Positions 9,148 to 19,313 of a DNA stretch of 64,000 nt are shown one piece after another. The notes under the pieces are model-generated. The model did no database searches. It worked only from the letters and a program-made list of their open reading frames with translations, and was not told the DNA's origin. The stretch lies in assembly GCA_032622095.1 (NCBI GenBank), contig CP136065.1, positions 62,107,094-62,171,093 on the forward strand. The letters are read 5' to 3'. The DNA is from Siphonodentalium dalli (taxonomy: Eukaryota; Mollusca; Scaphopoda; Gadilida; Siphonodentaliidae). The number at the start of each line of letters is the position of its first letter. The first letter of the stretch is position 1. Position numbers and translations under genes: made by a program.

Positions 9148-11260
9148 AACATATATTTCATATGCTACAAACCGATTATATATCGATTATTGTTCGCACT
9201 GTTGATACTAGTCCAAGTCTTCTCGTACTAAAACTAGCAAAGATTTTGGGATGGAGAGATGCTAGTATTTAGTCCGAGATCGCGCGCATAGCCTTCTTAT
9301 GACACGAGTTAAGCGTTAATGACCCGCTCAAATAAAACCACAATTATATGAAATAAAATATCACAATTGCGACAATAAAAGATATTTTCCGCAGAAGACA
9401 TGCTATTTGATCTGAACCCCACATCAGTTGTGAATTGAAAGCGGTAATTTAATGCGAAAAGAGACATTTACCGCAATGTTTACAAATTTTTAAAAATATA
9501 TGCGAACTCAGTTGACCTCGCGAACTGTGTTCGGCATTTTCCGTTGAAAATATTCCGTAGATTTTCGACTGACAACGCAAATTACGATGAATTCTCCATT
9601 GTAATCGTAATTATGTGTGTCAATAAATAAAAAATAAATAGATTAATTAAACATTGAAGATATAAATGTAATACATTAAATAAATTACGGGGAATTACAA
9701 CCCTCTCAAAGTTTAAAACAGTGTAAACACAACGAGCATTAGAATAAATAATATGGTGCTACATTTCCCACATTTGGTGGACTTCAGTGAAATTAAGATA
9801 TATACTAAGCGAACAGAGCAATATTCTGCTCTTGTTAAGCACACAAAAAATCAAACAAAATTTGTATAAATTTTTAACCTTAAGTTTGAAAAGTCCCACT
9901 AAAACGGAAGAACTATATTTCGAAACTGTGTGATTCGGTTCTCCGATTATTTTATCAACACAAAAGTCAAAATGCACATGGATGAAAATCACACGCATGG
10001 CAAGTCAGACACAAGAGTTCTAATTTGCTCCAATTTTGACAAGTTGCTTGCGAAAATTGTCAACAAAACTACCTTTCTGATCCTCCATTATGTCATTAAG
10101 TTTTTAGTGCGGGAATTGTTCTCAAAGCACATTGGAAACTGGACTTTGCGGCGATCGGTTTTCGCCATTTTGTTCGGAAAACCCCGCGCTATATATAGAA
10201 ACGGAAACTAGAATACTCAGAACAAACACCGGACAATGCCGAAGTTCTTCGGAACCTGAGTTCGGCTTTCAGTTAAGTAAACAAACAGAAAAAACAACGA
10301 TGTTTGTGGCAATCAACCGGAATATTCTATGTGTAATTTAACATTAAAGTTAGATATTATACACCATTCTGACCATAAGATGTCACTCTTTCCGACGTAT
10401 ATAGCATCATGTATTGCTTTGTTAGGTAAATCGAGTAAAATACACCACAGATCCTGGGCGTAACTCGTGTCATAAGAAGGCTATGCGCGCGATCTCGGAC
10501 TAAATACTATAGCATCTCTCCATCCCAAAATCTTAGCTAGTTTTAGTACGAGAAGACTTGGACTATGTTGATACATATATGCATGCTATGCTTCAATGCA
10601 AATATTTTAAACTGTTTGTCTTTTGACAAGTCTAAATCACATGATACCTACAACATAGTTGATATGTGCAATTCAATGGGCTCAAAAAATTTAACTGTAC
10701 TTGTATTCAACTGTACCAATATTCCATCCGATATCAGGATAAGACTCAACTTCCCTTTTCTTTGGTAAGGGTAAGCGCAATTTTGGGATGCTTGGAAAGC
10801 GCCCAGACCTCATAGAATGCTTGATGCCAATTGCGAGGAATCATTGTGTGGTACTTGATGTCTCATCACCACTATGTGAGTGTATTTAGCGTTTCGTCAT
10901 GTTTGTTTATGACAAATCTTTGAACCTGACCTCAGTTAATGAATCTAGGCATGAAATGTTCAGCACTTGAACATTTACCAATAACGAGGAACATGCTCTT
11001 GCAACATGAAGGTCGTGATATATATCAGGCTGGTATATGGACTGTAAGCCCCACAGTAGATGGAAAGTTTCCAGCACCTGACTTCTTTGGATGGAAATTG
11101 ATTGACGGTTCTTTTGTTCCTGTATGGATGACAACCAGAAGCGGCTAGCGAGTGCACAGACTTGATTAAATGTGTTTGCAAATCTGTTTGTTCCAGGTGC
11201 AAATGTTCAAAAAGTAAACGTCGACGTATGAAGTTGCCCAGATGTGGTTGCGAGAAGTGA
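9148..11260 (+). pseudogene. Decayed repetitive ORF, copy B, split by a TIR transposon
   Basis: Plus-strand relative of copy A in opposite orientation. The text TCGATTATTGTTCGCACTGTTGA matches copy A closely over short runs, then a 1.36 kb element intervenes. The copy resumes at 10575 with the DKSKSHDTYNIVDMCNSMGS segment, then GRDIYQAGIWTVSP at about 11010. A cysteine-rich tail of C-x-C and C-x2-C pairs ends at TGA 11258-11260. Frame breaks (for example near 11146, between the tryptophan-rich part and the cysteine-rich tail) mark it as non-functional. The family is the same as copy A; function unknown. Confidence 0.6.
9209..10565. mobile_element. 1.36 kb TIR transposon with 9-bp target duplication
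   Basis: Inverted repeats of about 110 bp: the left end reads TAGTCCAAGTCTTCTCGTAC and the right end is its complement, ending 10565. The sequence continues through a shared GCGCGC-containing segment at 9280-9300 and 10485-10500. TGTTGATAC flanks it at 9200-9208 and 10566-10574. Long TIRs with a 9-bp duplication fit the Mutator-like group, a tentative assignment. No transposase was seen, so it is non-autonomous. Its TAGTCC ends match the element at 16574-19212. Confidence 0.85.
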
Positions 11261-12194
11261 ATTGTTCAATGCAGTTTATTTTAAACAAAGTGCATTTTAA
11301 AATTTACTGATCCATCTTCCAACCACAGAACCCCCCTGGAGTGTATCCCATCAACAATAGTATACACACGATTACACATATACATGCAATACATTGCAAT
11401 AATGTACATATTTTTGAATCTGGACTATATTCAAGGGTGCCTTGGATTCCCGCTTGCGTTCGCATGATTGTTTCATGTTCTGTTGCTGGAATAATTCAGG
11501 GCCCAATATGTTACAAGGAAATAAAACGATTTCTTATTCCGACCTCAAATATACTTTCGAGTATACGCTTCAATCCTTTTGTGTATAATTGGACATAACA
11601 ACTGAATTTAAGTACTGGCAATTTTAATACGAGTCCCGATGATGAAGATAGGTTGCAGAATACCTTCCACGTGTTCCTGTTTTGAGAACCAAATTGAATT
11701 TGACGATTATGGGTTTTGTCATTTGGTGTTTCCGTATTTCGTGGTAAATCCACTACTAAATTGCTTTTTTATTTGCAAAGATCTCGATATTCAAATTTGT
11801 AATCAATTGATCGAACTATATATTAGTGTCGCAAATATAATTGAAGACATCAGAGCCATTCATTGTTGGTTTCTAAGCATTTACAGAATGAAACCCTGTC
11901 CGAGAATAATTTTTTTCATTTTACATAGCACATATTCTACCTCACATTTGTACCAGAACAAACTATACTACTTAGCCTTTAGTGTGCATGACTCTTTCAC
12001 GATGGTTATTCCATCGAATAGTCAACATATTGTTGATATCTTCTCTTATATTATCTCGAAAATTGTAAAGTATTTAAACAAAAATAAGGCAAAAACCGAA
12101 CATTTTCATGTTTTTGCCGTCATTTTGGCACCCATCTTCCATAATTGTGGCCATTTTTCAACTAAAAGTGAGGACTCTTATTCTACAACCACCA
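11261..12194. other. AT-rich sequence, no feature recognised
   Basis: An open frame crosses part of this stretch, but it has no domain and runs into a transposon (see rejected items). Nothing else was recognised. Confidence 0.4.
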
Positions 12195-12224
12195 TCTCAT
12201 ATATTTTGAAGACCTCTGTCTGTA

Positions 12225-12256
<32 letters not shown>

Positions 12257-12706
12257 ATTAATACAAATCTACGATTCTCGACCGATCGGGACGAAACTTG
12301 GTACGTGTGTGTAGTTTGACCAGGCGGTGAACGTTGTCGTATTGGCGAGCCCGTGCGGCGCCCGCTTCGCGCATGCGCAGACGAGATCTCGGAAACGGAT
12401 GGAGCTATCGACTTGAAATTTGGTATGTGAATGTATCTGGCCCCGGATACGAATTTTATCGGGTCGCCGAGCCCGTGCGACGCCAGCTTCGCGCATGCGC
12501 AGACCAGATCTCGGAAACGGGTGGAGCTATCGACTTGAAACTTGCTATGTGAATGTATCTTGCCCCGGATACGAATTTTATCGGGTCGCCGAGCCCGTGC
12601 GACGCCAGCTTCGCGCATGCGCAGACTAGATCTCGGAAACGGGTGGAGCTATCGACTTGAAATTTGGTTTTTGAATAGCCCGGACAACGTCGGGCTCATC
12701 GGCTAG
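12195..12706 (+). mobile_element. Helitron-like unit 1 (HINE type)
   Basis: Begins TCTCATATATTTTGAAGACC after an A, followed by a TCTG microsatellite. It ends with the hairpin AGCCCGGACAACGTCGGGCT, then CATCGGCTAG. A TC start and a CTAG end about 6 bp after a hairpin are Helitron hallmarks. The middle holds tandem units of about 126 bp containing TCGCGCATGCGCAGAC. No Rep or helicase is present. Confidence 0.75.
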
Positions 12707-12750
12707 TCTCATATATATTTTGAAGACCTCTGTCTGTATGTTTGTTTGTT

Positions 12751-12782
<32 letters not shown>

Positions 12783-13232
12783 ATTAATACAAATCTACGA
12801 TTCTCGACCGATCGGGACGAAACTTGGTACGTGTGTGTAGTTTGACCAGGCGGTGAACGTTGTCGTATTGGCGAGCCCGTGCGGCGCCCGCTTCGCGCAT
12901 GCGCAGACGAGATCTCGGAAACGGGTGGAGCTATCGACTTGAAATTTGCTATGTGAATGTATCTTGCCCCGGATACGAATTTTATCGGGTCGCCGAGCCC
13001 GTGCGACACCAGCTTCGCGCATGCGCAGACGAGATCTCGGAAACGGGTGGAGCTATCGACTTGAAATTTGCTATGTGAATGTATCTTGCCCCGGATACGA
13101 ATTTTATCGGGTCGCCGAGTCCGTGCGACGCCAGCTTCGCGCATGCGCAGACCAGATCTCGGAAACGGGTAGAGCTATCGACTTGAAATTTTGTTTTTGA
13201 ATAGCCCGGACAACGTCGGGCTCATCGGCTAG
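12707..13232 (+). mobile_element. Helitron-like unit 2, abutting unit 1
   Basis: Same start, microsatellite, internal 126-bp repeats, terminal hairpin and CTAG as unit 1. It follows unit 1 with no spacer, which fits tandem rolling-circle products. Confidence 0.75.
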
Positions 13233-13864
13233 TCTCATATATATTTTGAAGACCTCTGTTTGTCTGTCTGTCTGTCTGTATGTTTGTCTGTCATTAATAC
13301 AAATCTACGATTCTCGACCGATCGGGACGAAACTTGGTACGTGTGTGTAGTTTGACCAGGCGGTCGTCGTTGTCGTATTGGCGAGCCCGTGCGGCGCCCG
13401 CTTCGCGCATGCGCAGACGAGATCTCGGAAACGGGTGGAGCTACCGACTTGAAATTTGCTATGTGAATGTATCTTGCCCCGGATACGAATTTTATCGGGT
13501 CGCCGAGCCCGTGCGACGCCAGCTTCGCGCATGCGCAGACGAGATATCGGAAACGGGTGGAGCTATCGACTTGAAATTTGGTATGTGCAAGTATCTTGCC
13601 CCGGATACGAATTTTATCGGGTCGCCGAGTCCGTGCGACGCCAGCTTCGCGCATGCGCAGACGATGTCTCGGAAACGGGTGGAGCTATCGACTTGAAATT
13701 TGGTATGTGAATGTATCTTGCCCCGGATACGAATTTTATCGGATCGCCGAGCCCGTGCGACGCCAGCTTCGCGAATGCGCAGACCAGATCTCGGAAACGG
13801 GTAGAGCTATCGACTTGAAATTTGGTTTTTTAATAGCCCGGACAACGTCGGGCTCATCGGCTAG
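13233..13864 (+). mobile_element. Helitron-like unit 3, abutting unit 2
   Basis: Same architecture with one extra internal repeat. It ends CTAG at 13861-13864, followed by T. The trio as a whole is flanked by A (12194) and T (13865), the AT target expected for Helitrons. Confidence 0.75.
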
Positions 13865-13865
13865 T

Positions 13866-15333
13866 TCTTATATAATAGGGTGGAATTCGTTATGTTTAAC
13901 ATATCAAATTGAGAAGCAAAACTATTAGGTGTACCACGGTCAAAACGGCGGCCATCTTGGACGCCATCTTGAATGTTCGTCTCTACGTCCGTCAAAAAGT
14001 TGGTTCTTGAGAAAATTCCTAGACTAGAGATGCTGTCCTACAAGATATTTAAAAATGGCGCTTTTATCCGACTTGTATTGATCAAAACGCTAACTACCTT
14101 CACTAACTTACTGTAGACACAGATATTATTTTTTTTCAGTGGGAATGGCATCGAAATGTATCTTGCTATTGAAAAATTTATGTTTGGCGTTGAAATCGCC
14201 TAGAAATATACATTGGTTATTTCTTTTTGTAAAGAATTTTAGTGTTTCTAGTTTTGGGGGAGAGGTCTCATGTGGAGGGAGATAATGGTGACTTTTTTGT
14301 TGTTAAAAGTGATATCTATAGCAATAATGAATGAAATTGTCAAAGTCGACTTCATACTTATACCCTGCAGATTTAATCACTGATGCTTGTGTTGTTTCAA
14401 CATTTTAACTTCTCATATTTTCGCATTGGTGACAGGTGAACCTGCATGATGTCTTTTCAAACTTGTTACAATGACAGTAAGCTGTCACCTGTAATCAGCC
14501 TACCGCTATACTATTCAACTAATTAAGACATGTCAGTATGGCCCCTAATCCGATACCTCGAGTAAGCTTTTCTCGAAACAATGCGTGGAAGATATCGCGC
14601 AGTATTAAGCTTTTCTCGAAACAGTGCGCGATAGATTCTACCATGCACTCACTCTCTCCAATAAAAGTTAAAAGTTAAAATAACCTTACAAATTCGCAAC
14701 TGAAGACTGTCTACTACTATATTTCATGTTTTAATTCAACCCCCACCTGCCCCTGTGCATAATAACTGTTTTATTTGTACCGCGCAGTTCCGCGCACTGT
14801 TTCGAGGTGCCGAATAAAAGGTCGCTGACCGAAATGTCCCCGACGATGGTGACCGGTTTGAAGGATTTATGGGTTTCAGATCCCTAAACAAGTTAAACAA
14901 CAAACTCATCAGTTCAATTGGGGGGGGGGGGGGGGGGATTACGTACATGTATACATAAATGATTCTAAATGTAGTTCAGGATTCAGGAATTTTGCCTCAT
15001 AACTTAATGAGCCATATATTCCTGAAATATACTGACCAGTGAAAGGAAACTACTGGGCTTGTTGTTAGTAAATAGATAGATGTCCAGGGATGTGCATATA
15101 ACACATTATTATAAACCTCTACTCTGGCAACGCCAGCAGAGATCATACTCAAACCAGTTTAAATCCTGGAAACTCTTTGATGATTTGACAGTTTATATAT
15201 AGTAAGTTTATATCATAGAAAGAAATAGTGCAACAAACACATTTCTTTGTTGATACCTGTTCATTAACAATGTTTATCACAGCACCCCCATCTTACACAT
15301 ACCTAATTACCTAATGTAATACCGACAAATCAT
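13866..15333. other. Intergenic, with homopolymer G tracts
   Basis: No gene recognised. Contains an 18-base G run (14920-14937) and a direct repeat of AAGCTTTTCTCGAAACA near 14564 and 14608. A second 16-base G run lies just inside the next element (15387-15402). Confidence 0.5.
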
Positions 15334-15657
15334 TTAAAGATGCATAATCCGATTAAGCGCCCCTCAATTACTATTTATTTGGTTTCGGGGGGGGGGGGGG
15401 GGTTAAAATATTTTATTCAAGTCGAGAACCCACCTAGATCAAAGCTGAAAGTTATTAGATACCGATTTTTGAAAAATATTATTTTTCACCATCGATACTT
15501 GTTGGTGGCCCAGTAAAAAGTCGACGAGCCGACGGTCTCGGACCAAATTGTGGATGAAGATGGATAACTCTAAAATCAAGAGGCTTTTTGTGTTGATACA
15601 AAAGCCAAATCTGATTATACGGGGACCATCGAATCGGATTGATTAGGCTACCTTTAA
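15334..15657. mobile_element. TTAA-bounded MITE (TTAAAGATGCAT family)
   Basis: Starts TTAAAGATGCATAATCCG and ends GGCTACCTTTAA. Relatives are at 31361-31599 (inverted, one end) and 50503-50969. All keep the TTAAAG end and a central TTTGG.TTCGGGG segment. TTAA target use suggests piggyBac- or Kolobok-type mobilisation. Confidence 0.6.
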
Positions 15658-15770
15658 TATTTTAATTTCCTCTTGGTCACTTTCCCACCTAGAAATCTTT
15701 CGTCTTCCACGGGCACCGCTCCACAAGTGGTGCCACGACAATCAAACGACCGGGCACCTGCTGTCCTCCG

Positions 15771-16235
15771 GACGTCAGGTGCGTGTCACGTGGGAAAGAC
15801 GTGTATCGATTTACGACAATGTAGTTGAGATTAATCAATGGGCGGTACTATATTTGGAAAAATGACGTACAATATATCATTCATCCAATGAAAATGTGGC
15901 TTTTGGGACGTCATACAATATTTGGCGCGTTGCCAGAATTTTCTGATGCAATATTAGTGACCTGGTCACGTGAACGACAATTTGAAGTAATCCGAGCATG
16001 AAAATAATCCCATATCATTCAAGAATCCCCTCTCTCGCAGAATTCATAATTTATTGAAATAACACACCATACCAGCATTTATATATAGTCTGAAGATATT
16101 TTGTATTTATTTTTCTCAATTTTAGTTAAATTCACGATTTTACGCGTAATAATTTGACGATCGGTGAACTATTTGATACGGCGTGGCAACTTCTCCCGAC
16201 ATTTTCCAGATCTTGACGAACAAAAATATTGCAAA
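15771..16235 (+). promoter_or_regulatory. Probable ATF4 promoter region
   Basis: Lies just upstream of the inferred first exon and is denser in recognisable sites than its surroundings. These include GACGTCA at 15771-15777, CACGTG at 15787-15792 and 15967-15972, TGACGT at 15863, GACGTCAT at 15907-15914 and a CARE at 15944-15952. CRE and E-box motifs are typical of stress-gene promoters. The transcription start was not determined. Confidence 0.4.
15944..15952 (+). promoter_or_regulatory. CARE (C/EBP-ATF response element)
   Basis: TGATGCAAT is an exact match to the composite site bound by ATF4 with C/EBP or CHOP partners. It is about 290 bp upstream of uORF1, suggesting feedback on the gene's own promoter. 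Confidence 0.4.
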
Positions 16236-16247
16236 ATGGCAGCCTAG
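16236..16247 (+). CDS. ATF4 uORF1 (three codons)
   Basis: ATG GCA GCC TAG in a strong initiation context (A at -3, G at +4). Mammalian ATF4 mRNAs have a three-codon uORF1 that promotes later reinitiation, so this length and place match a known regulatory element. It lies in the inferred first exon, 46 nt before the uORF2 ATG. Confidence 0.65.
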   Translation: MAA

Positions 16248-16293
16248 ACCGCAAACCTTTGCGAAACACAGCCCCATCGGGGAAATTGTCAAC

Positions 16294-19248
16294 ATGGAGT
16301 AAGTGTTACTATTGTTAAATATATATTCCTCTATTTTTTGCTATAAATGGAATAAATTTTTCGCATTTACACGTCAAAAAATTGAATTTTATTTCCAATG
16401 TCGCAGCTATTTATTCTCGGCAATATGTTCATTGAATCATTGTTGTTAGTAATGTAATATACATATTGAACGATAACTCAGGCCCTTAAAACAAATTTAC
16501 CACATTCACAATTGAAAAATAACAAGGATGGCAAGATATTTCCATCCATCCTGTTCCATGTTATAGGGACGTTTAGTCCAACAAATTAGACTTTCGGATT
16601 AATTGGAATTTTAATATTTGGACATTTATGGACCATTTAATCCTTCAGTCTAATACTAGGCGTGAAAAATTGGAACGCTGCGAAGCCACTTATTTTACGT
16701 GGCAAGGGCATGCCCCTTTAACTTACACTGTTCACGTCCAATGACACAAATAAAACCATAAATAAAAAACACATACCTGTTGTTGGAATGTTTAGTATCA
16801 TGACTGAACTAACTAGAATATTTTTTGTCACTATTAATCCATTAAAATTTGATCAGAATACACACGTCAGAAATATCAACATCGTCTGCGTGAGGATTTA
16901 CGCGCGGTATTGAGATTACGCGCATGCGTAAAGGAACAGAAATCATGGAAAAATTTTAGGCCACACCAAACTTATTTCGCAGTTTCATTGTTCCAGACCA
17001 CGTAGGAGCAGGCTGATTTTTATAGACATTATTGGATCTATATCCTTATAATTTTTCGGAGTGAATGATTTTTTTTCACATCTATATATTAAGTATATAT
17101 GTAATAAGCGCTAGATAAAAACGCTAACTGGCTGTCAAGCCACATACAGTACAAAAACGCAAGGAAAGCTATAGTGGATGGGTGTCAAGTAGGCCTTCAG
17201 TTTCAACAATTGGAAAGTTTGTGCCTAACATGTTGAATTTGTTTTGATATGCGAGTATTACTGTGGTCATATATATAATGTGAAATTTGTAGTGATAAAT
17301 CGAGATATATATAAACACACACATTATATAGCATCGTCGTCGAAATTGCTAGAAGTTTCATGTAGCAGACGTCTAAACGCAATTTTGGGCGCAATTTGTT
17401 ACCGGATGGGAATATATTCGCTGCCACGTGGTCTTGTATTTTTATACATATAAAAACGAGCTTCGCTTTGATAATTGAGAATGACACAGCTACGAAAATG
17501 CATATATGTATACGAGTTCAATTATTCTATATAATTTGTAGCCGCCAGTGCCCGCCACACAGATGTGATATTTGTAAGCTCTGTGTGCGCACAGGTACGA
17601 TTTTAGTCGAGCGACTGAATATGATTGGCTACCTCCAATAAATAGTACGACTCGATCGTAGAAAATCAAAATTATTCGATTCTTTGCGAGGCCGATCGTC
17701 GCGTCAAAATGTCCTGCGATTTTCCACCGCACAAGTTACGATTTTACCTATATATAGCCTACAATATAGGCTTAACCGGTGCCCCGATATTTGTCGTACA
17801 ATATATATCGCATCGTATGCGTGTGCGGCGCGCTAAGGCATGTTTAGGTTTTCCGTATCAATAATAATATTATAATTATATGTAGGCTGGTCTATTGCCA
17901 ATTGTGTAATTTCCAATTTAACACAGTCAGGCAACTATTTTCGGTACGGTAGCGTATGTACAGGTACATACTTCAATTTATCTCCAAGTTTTACAATATA
18001 CGTTTAAACACGTACACATATTCGCCGTATTAATGACCATATATTCTTTTAAACATATAATAGGATGACCATACTTACCATTAATACTGTAGAAAACATT
18101 ATCACAACTGTTTATTTGAACGTTTGATTTACCGTTTTCCTCATTTTACTGGAAAAAGCGGTAATAATCGGTAACCATCGTAAGTTCGTAACGGCAGGTT
18201 TTTTTCTCGATGTCGATTATAAACAGGCAAACGAAAATATAGTCGAAGTGCCGTTTCAGTTAATCTGTTTATCACTAGAAATGTGTTGGTTTTATGCCAA
18301 AATATCGAACATAGACCTATATAATCCGGCTTTTGGTGACAATTTGGTCATAGTTTTCGACTTGTGAACATTTCATGGGGCAGGTGGTCGTTGAATTCAT
18401 CGATTACAACTGATTTACTTACACGAAAATCCACAGGAATACGAATATAATCCACATAAGTGACTAATAATAATAACTATTACCCACGCATATCATACTC
18501 TCGTCGAATCTTGACATACCGGAAAGCTTGAAAGACCAAGCATCCGGTTAACCGGTTAATCAATTTGAATTTCAAAACTAATAAAATAATTTCCATATCC
18601 CTTCAAATATTGTTTACTTAAGAAAAGGCATCTTTATTTTTGGTACAAAAATATCAATGGTATAATTTTGATAAGAACACTTCTATGATGAAAATGTCAA
18701 CAAAACCGGGACGAACAGACCCTTATTATTGTTATTTATCAAACAAACAACATTTGGCGCTAATGTGCTATCTATAAATGCCAACAAATTGACCCAGTTG
18801 ATATTTCCATATCTGCACGGCATATATTGATTTTCACGAGTAATCAATTAGTGTGGCCTTTATTTTAGAAGCGTGACGTCATCATTATCGTCTGTATTTG
18901 AAAATGGTGATATGTTTTCGACTCCGAGATTAAACTAACAAATCTGTAATTATGACAACGTTTATATCACAATCTATGTTTGAACATAAAGAATACTATC
19001 TCCGCTACAGGTAAGACTCATGTATTTGTAGAAAATTTCAAATAGAATGGTATTTTGAAGGGGTTATATCGGTGGTCACTGGTGTTGACCTGCTTCAAAA
19101 TTTGTGCAATCTTGATTTTCAGCTGTTTTATTAGACTAGAAGGAGTAATACAATCGTAAATGTCCAAATATAAAAATATGTATTAATCCGAATAGTCTAA
19201 TTTGTTGGACTAAGGGACGTTATGACCAGGGTCGATTTGGTGTTTACC

Positions 19249-19313
<65 letters not shown>

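Noticed and set aside
11639-12319. 226-codon open frame, the longest plus-strand frame before ATF4
   Set aside because: No recognisable domain, AT-driven composition, and its end reads into the microsatellite of a Helitron-like unit.
12178-13928. Many arginine-rich open frames on both strands
   Set aside because: They are translations of the 126-bp internal repeats of the Helitron-like units, in several frames at once.
19000-19020. CTACAG followed by GTAAGACTCA as an alternative first-exon donor for ATF4
   Set aside because: It lies inside the 2.6 kb transposon and the sequence before it has no uORF arrangement; the donor at 16298 fits frame and known architecture.
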